A stretch of DNA of 7,402 bases, taken from assembly GCA_017991025.1 (NCBI GenBank), contig JAGNMT010000169.1:1-7402 (forward strand), given 5' to 3'. Made by a program: the position numbers and the translations under genes. This DNA comes from Verrucomicrobiales bacterium (lineage in GTDB: Bacteria; Verrucomicrobiota; Verrucomicrobiia; Verrucomicrobiales; DEV007). Shown here piece after piece: positions 6,076 through 7,402 of this stretch (within the stretch, counting starts at the first letter, position 1; every line of letters starts with the position of its first letter). Under the pieces are notes generated by a model. The model saw nothing but the letters and a program-made list of their open reading frames with translations, was not told the origin of the DNA and made no database searches.

Positions 6076-6456
6076 TCACTCCGAAACGCGCTTGCGGGAC
6101 TGCTTTCGGTCAGAGCGGACACGCTTTACGACTCGAAGCCGGGCCTTGGTTGCCCGTGAGGGTTTCCTCTTCTGGTAGCGTCGGCGGGCCCGGTTGCGGG
6201 CGACTTCGAGCGCTTCGGCGAGGGCCTTCTTTTCGAAATAGTCGCAGAGTCGTTCCCGGGCGATCTCGCGGTTTTTCTCGCGGGATCGACTTTCCTGACA
6301 GGAGATCTCATGCCCGCTCGGTCGATGTTTGAGGTAGACACAGGAGGACGTCTTATTGATTTTCTGCCCGCCACTGCCCGATCCCAGAACAAAACGCTCC
6401 TCAAGATCCTCTTCGAGAATCTTCAGCCGTTCCATGCGTTGAGTGACTGTGTCCAT
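6076..6456 (-). CDS. MTRFR/C12orf65-like GGQ-domain peptide release factor homolog
   Basis: A 126-residue protein consisting of a release factor domain 3 (RF-1 domain) and a basic tail. The motif GSGSGGQKINKTSS (25-38) contains the GGQ tripeptide (29-31) that enters the peptidyl-transferase centre and hydrolyses peptidyl-tRNA. The following CVYLKHRPSGHEISCQESRSREKNREIARERL matches the MTRFR (C12orf65) branch of stand-alone GGQ proteins better than ArfB. Residues about 87-126 are very rich in Arg and Lys, consistent with rRNA binding. There is no codon-recognition domain, so a role in ribosome rescue rather than stop-codon reading is expected. The ATG at 6456 is chosen because AAGGG lies eight bases upstream; the frame extends to 6567, but that extension has no family similarity and crosses the promoter region. 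It is divergent from the methyltransferase gene. Confidence 0.88.
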   Translation of the reverse strand: MDTVTQRMERLKILEEDLEERFVLGSGSGGQKINKTSSCVYLKHRPSGHEISCQESRSREKNREIARERLCDYFEKKALAEALEVARNRARRRYQKRKPSRATKARLRVVKRVRSDRKQSRKRVSE

Positions 6457-6524
6457 TTTCGTGGCCCTTAATCCGCGACGTGCCGTCGCAGTGAAAAGGC
6501 AAACTTTTAGGCTGACTACCGCCG

Positions 6525-6553
6525 TTGAAGAGGGTTGACTCTGCGAGTATACC
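6525..6553 (+). promoter_or_regulatory. Sigma-70-type promoter of the methyltransferase gene
   Basis: TTGAAG (6525-6530), an exact 17-base spacer, and TATACC (6548-6553) form a good -35/-10 pair. Transcription would begin near 6560, about 14 bases before the ATG at 6574. It would exclude the in-frame TTG at 6535, which lies inside the promoter, and so supports the later start. Confidence 0.55.
6546..6551 (-). promoter_or_regulatory. Minus-strand -10 element for the GGQ gene, overlapping the divergent promoter
   Basis: The minus strand reads TATACT here, one base from the TATAAT consensus, because the -10 core is the palindrome GTATAC (6547-6552). A transcript from it would have a 5' UTR of about 85 bases. 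A consensus-like TTGACA (6562-6567, minus strand) is present but only ten bases away, too close for a normal -35, so recognition would need a weaker -35 or an activator. Confidence 0.3.
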
Positions 6554-6573
6554 CTATTGAGTGTCAAAATTCC

Positions 6574-7263
6574 ATGAAAGCTGAACTATCAGACATTGAC
6601 CGCGCGCATGCTGCCTACACAAAACGCAGCCTCGCTTTATATGACTGGTGGGTTCTTGGTATTTCAAACCGGCGGATTTGGAAGTGTCCGACCGAAAAGA
6701 TCATCGATCTCTATCGGGTCCATCTTACGGAGAATCACCTGGAGGTCGGTGTTGGAACCGGCTTTTTTCTGGAGCATTCCCTGCCTAAGGGGCGTCCCCG
6801 CATTGCGCTTCTCGATATCAATCGGGATTGCCTCGACCGGACCTCCCGCCGGATTGCGGATTACCGGCCCGAGGTCTACCAGGAAAATGTCCTTGAGCCG
6901 TTCGATTTGAAAGGACCGAAGTTCGATTCCATCGCGATTAATTATTTACTCCACTGTCTCCCCGGCAATCTTGAATCAAAAGCGGGAAAGGTGTTTGACC
7001 ATTTAATTCCCTTCCTTAACGAAGACGGGGTAATTTTTGGTGCCTCTATTCTGGGGATGGACATACAGAGGCCTCTTGCGGCGAGGATGCTGATGAATTT
7101 ATACAATCGCAAAGGCGTCTTCTCGAACCGGCAGGACTCCCTGGGGGGGATCATGGAGACTCTCTCGAAGCGGTTTAGAACTTTTAATGTCGAAGTTTGC
7201 GGCTGTGTGGTCCTCTTCTGGGGGAAGGGCTTGCGTGACGCCTATCGGCACGAGCACCCCTGA
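6574..7263 (+). CDS. Class I SAM-dependent methyltransferase
   Basis: A 229-residue protein with a Rossmann-like methyltransferase fold. SAM-binding motif I is HLEVGVGTGFFLEH (55-68); the acidic residue ending the second strand is D81 in IALLDIN; ENVLEPFDL (104-112) is the usual adenine-side region; and FDSIAINYLLHCLPG (117-131) is the post-I/motif IV strand. The N-terminal part (YDWWVLGISNRRIWKCPTEKI) is characteristic of a group of small type-12-like methyltransferases. It lacks the NPPY motif of PrmC and N-methyltransferases that act on amides, so methylation of the neighbouring GGQ protein is not indicated. The substrate is unknown, probably a small molecule. The ATG at 6574 is preferred over the TTG at 6535 because a well-formed promoter covers the latter. 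The gene ends before a strong hairpin at 7320-7370. Confidence 0.85.
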   Translation: MKAELSDIDRAHAAYTKRSLALYDWWVLGISNRRIWKCPTEKIIDLYRVHLTENHLEVGVGTGFFLEHSLPKGRPRIALLDINRDCLDRTSRRIADYRPEVYQENVLEPFDLKGPKFDSIAINYLLHCLPGNLESKAGKVFDHLIPFLNEDGVIFGASILGMDIQRPLAARMLMNLYNRKGVFSNRQDSLGGIMETLSKRFRTFNVEVCGCVVLFWGKGLRDAYRHEHP

Positions 7264-7278
7264 CCGGGTGGCGGAGCG

Positions 7279-7318
7279 TTTTGAGGGAGGGTGATGAAAC
7301 AACCTCCTCCCCTGAAAA
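7279..7318. other. Imperfect hairpin after the methyltransferase
   Basis: TTTT (7279-7282) and AAAA (7315-7318) flank an imperfect stem between the G-rich 7284-7291 and the C-rich 7304-7313, with an 11-14 base loop. The T and A runs are on the wrong sides for an intrinsic terminator on either strand. It may only add to mRNA 3' end stability. Confidence 0.25.
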
Positions 7319-7319
7319 T

Positions 7320-7370
7320 AACAGGCCCGGGAAGTTTAAACGACGAATCGTTTTCTTCCCGGGCTCTGTT
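7320..7370. terminator. Long hairpin, probable bidirectional terminator
   Basis: Three consecutive perfect arms pair: AACAG with CTGTT (7320-7324 with 7366-7370), GCCCGGGAAG with CTTCCCGGGC (7325-7334 with 7355-7364), and AAACGA with TCGTTT (7338-7343 with 7348-7353), closed by the tetraloop CGAA. That gives 21 base pairs with small bulges. On the plus strand the tail is only moderately T-rich; on the minus strand the 10-bp GC arm is followed by CTGTTATTTTC, a better T-tract. It would insulate the methyltransferase from a gene arriving from the right beyond the window. Confidence 0.55.
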
Positions 7371-7402
7371 GGATTATCGAGTTTCCCTGAAAAGCGCTAC
7401 CT

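Noticed and set aside
5649..6122. A 157-codon minus-strand frame covering the glgE 5' end and upstream gap
   Set aside because: Proline- and arginine-rich shadow frame without similarity; it overlaps both glgE and the end of the GGQ gene.
6076..7263. The methyltransferase next to the GGQ protein as a PrmC-like GGQ glutamine methylase
   Set aside because: The motif IV region reads NYLLHCLPG, without the NPPY signature needed for glutamine amide methylation, and the N-terminal region is unlike PrmC.
1..7402. CRISPR array, tRNA or rRNA gene, or a defence or toxin-antitoxin module
   Set aside because: No regularly spaced repeats, no tRNA or rRNA-like sequence, and no toxin, nuclease or defence domain was seen in any supported gene.

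Overview
The window is bacterial chromosomal DNA, moderately GC-rich. Gene content (GlgE maltosyltransferase, a CHASE2 sensor-like membrane protein, an MTRFR-type GGQ factor, a DUF2202 ferritin-like protein and an IS110 relic) and the protein sequence style suggest Verrucomicrobiota or a neighbouring PVC lineage. This is an inference from gene content, not a demonstrated placement.

Layout, left to right. (1) Bases 1-1617 hold a minus-strand block: the N-terminus of an FAD/NAD(P)-dependent oxidoreductase resembling sulfide:quinone oxidoreductase (cut by the window edge), a Dps ferroxidase, and an exported DUF2202 ferritin-like protein. The last two are only 22 bases apart and are probably co-transcribed, DUF2202 first. 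(2) Bases 1618-2561 are about 940 bases without a convincing intact gene. They contain a possible operator palindrome, a small ORF with a good Shine-Dalgarno, hairpins upstream of a truncated IS110-family transposase start, a strand-asymmetric tract that flips from pyrimidine-rich to G-rich, and a nested inverted-repeat structure. It looks like a degraded mobile-element landing site between two conserved blocks. (3) Bases 2562-5941, minus strand: glgE followed 44 bases later by a CHASE2 protein that has no cytoplasmic output domain. (4) Bases 6076-6456, minus strand: a small GGQ-domain peptidyl-tRNA hydrolase/release-factor-like protein. (5) Bases 6574-7263, plus strand: a class I SAM-dependent methyltransferase, divergent from the GGQ gene across a 117-base promoter region. 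A strong hairpin follows it.

How the genes may work together: Dps and DUF2202 suggest iron and oxidative-stress handling in two compartments (cytoplasm and envelope). GlgE makes alpha-1,4-glucan from maltose-1-phosphate; its usual partners (TreS, maltokinase, GlgB) are not in the window. The CHASE2 protein downstream of glgE is the least expected item and could link an envelope signal to glucan or trehalose metabolism, but nothing in the sequence proves this. The GGQ factor probably serves ribosome rescue. No complete novel defence or mobile system is visible. The most unusual signals are the output-less CHASE2 protein next to glgE, the symmetric -10 element shared by two divergent genes, and the structured non-coding region with the IS110 relic.
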